Source of the DNA: Streptomyces aurantiacus
Lineage (GTDB): Bacteria; Actinomycetota; Actinomycetes; Streptomycetales; Streptomycetaceae
Assembly: GCF_027107535.1 (NCBI RefSeq)
Contig: NZ_CP114283.1
Span: 8,184,001-8,248,000 of the forward strand
DNA: 64,000 bases
Reading direction: 5' to 3'
The translations under genes were made by a program, and so were the position numbers. The notes under the pieces were generated by a model, which worked only from the letters and a program-made list of their open reading frames with translations, was not told the DNA's origin and ran no database searches. Positions within the stretch are counted from its first letter, which is position 1, and each line of letters starts with the position of its first letter. This document shows positions 63,209 through 64,000 of this stretch, in pieces.

Positions 63209-64000
63209 CTAGCCGTCCACGCGGGCGTGCTGGTCCGGCGGTTCGTCGGGGACCCCTTCGGGTGGTTCTTCCAGGAGGAGGCGTTCCAGTGCGGTCCGGT
63301 CCGGGAGGTTCTCGGGCCGGGCGATCTCGCCGCTGCGCACGTACAGGAAGGCGGCCTGTACGGATTCCAGGGGGATGTCGTGCTGTTCGGCCCAGGCGAG
63401 CCGGTAGAGGGCGAGCTGGAGGGGGTCGGCGGTGCGGGTGCGGTTGGTCTTCCAGTCGACGATCTCGTATGTCGTCGGCGCTTCGCCGTCGCCTTCTTCC
63501 TTGTACACGGCGTCGATGCGGCCCCGTACGACGCGTCCGGCGATGGCGAGCTGGAAGGGTGCTTCGACCCGGTAGGGCGTGCGGTGGGCGTAGGGGGTGC
63601 GTTCGAAGGCGGTCTTGAGGGTTTCGAGGTCGCGTTCGTCGGCGATCTCGGCGTCGCTGCCGGGCAGTTCCCCGGGTTCCAGCATCGGGAGCCGCAGTTC
63701 TTCGAAGCGGGCTTCGACCCAGGCGTGGAAGCGGGTGCCCCGGCGGGCGGCCGGCTGGGGCGGGCGGGGCATGGGGCGGGCCAGGTCCTGTGCGAAGCCG
63801 TCGGGGTCGGCGGCGAGTCGCAGCAGCTGGGAGGCGGTCAGGGAGGCCGGCAGGGGGACGTCCGTGACGCTTTCGCGGGCGCGCAGGAGTTCTCCGGTGA
63901 GGGCGTCCAGGTCGCGGTCCCAGGAGGCGATGGTGCGGGCTTCCTCCGGGGTGAGGGGGGTGGTTCCGGTGGCGGGAGGTGTCGTTTCCGGTGGGTGGGG
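63209..64000 (-). CDS. adnB: UvrD/RecB-like helicase-nuclease, C-terminal part (AdnB-like)
   Basis: The frame runs off the right edge of the window, so the 5' part is missing. The visible 263 residues contain a RecB-type nuclease domain: GTRFHAWVEARFEEL (His), VRGRIDAVYKEE (Asp), YEIVDWKTNRT (Asp-X-Lys) and LQLALYRLAW. AdnAB is the actinobacterial end-resecting machine for double-strand breaks. As the downstream gene of the pair this fits AdnB. AdnA cannot be excluded without the motor domain. Confidence 0.8.
   Translation of the reverse strand, partial: PHPPETTPPATGTTPLTPEEARTIASWDRDLDALTGELLRARESVTDVPLPASLTASQLLRLAADPDGFAQDLARPMPRPPQPAARRGTRFHAWVEARFEELRLPMLEPGELPGSDAEIADERDLETLKTAFERTPYAHRTPYRVEAPFQLAIAGRVVRGRIDAVYKEEGDGEAPTTYEIVDWKTNRTRTADPLQLALYRLAWAEQHDIPLESVQAAFLYVRSGEIARPENLPDRTALERLLLEEPPEGVPDEPPDQHARVDG

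Overview
The window looks like a piece of a Streptomyces chromosome. It has very high G+C in third codon positions, many GTG starts, many 4-base stop/start overlaps (ATGA or GTGA), and actinomycete marker genes (sigR-rsrA, wblC, albaflavenone genes, mycoredoxin, an AdnB-like helicase-nuclease). From memory, gene content and order follow the S. coelicolor segment from about SCO5226 (nrdA) down to about SCO5184. No database was searched.

Layout. 1-3652: 3' part of the class Ia ribonucleotide reductase operon nrdA-nrdB-nrdS. 3668-6120: two-gene albaflavenone cluster (epi-isozizaene synthase and CYP170A1). 6480-11038: peptide deformylase, a TPR protein and two membrane HD-domain proteins, one a complete HD-GYP. 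11740-14667: a locus of three roadblock-like proteins, a DUF4388 protein and a Glu/Pro-rich protein with no GTPase or kinase beside it. 14776-16041: the thiol-stress pair sigR-rsrA with its own sigR-type promoter. 16047-22928: housekeeping genes (SRAP, M50-like protease, aroA, rsgA, SMR exporter, TetR regulator, hisN).

22915-36111 is an integrated actinomycete element (AICE-type). A 14-bp sequence formed by the last bases of hisN is repeated at 36098-36111 and marks the probable ends. Inside lie integrase, excisionase, a frameshifted helicase-like replication gene, a prim-pol gene, an FtsK/TraB-type transfer ATPase, small spread/transfer proteins, and cargo: an HTH regulator with a PP2C-like phosphatase, and a more A+T-rich Fic gene preceded by long direct repeats.

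36275-64000 returns to core genome: CBS protein, Fur-family regulator, two identical initiator tRNA genes flanking a Sel1/TPR protein, UPF0182 membrane protein, Lon-like PDZ protease, moaE, an epimerase-like protein, DUF2342 and Nudix genes, a TerD/AIM24 trio, an E1-like protein overlapping an ABC1 kinase, wblC with an elaborate leader, a UvrD2-like helicase, mycoredoxin behind a sigR-type promoter, nudC, an M20 peptidase and the 3' part of a RecB-like helicase-nuclease.

Redox stress links several parts: sigR-rsrA and the mycoredoxin gene both carry GGAAT-N18-GTT promoters, so one regulon reaches across the window. The least explained structures are the roadblock/DUF4388 locus, the 78-bp periodic repeats above the HD-GYP gene, the 180-bp repeats beside fic, the TGACGCA array in the element, and the translated leader of wblC.
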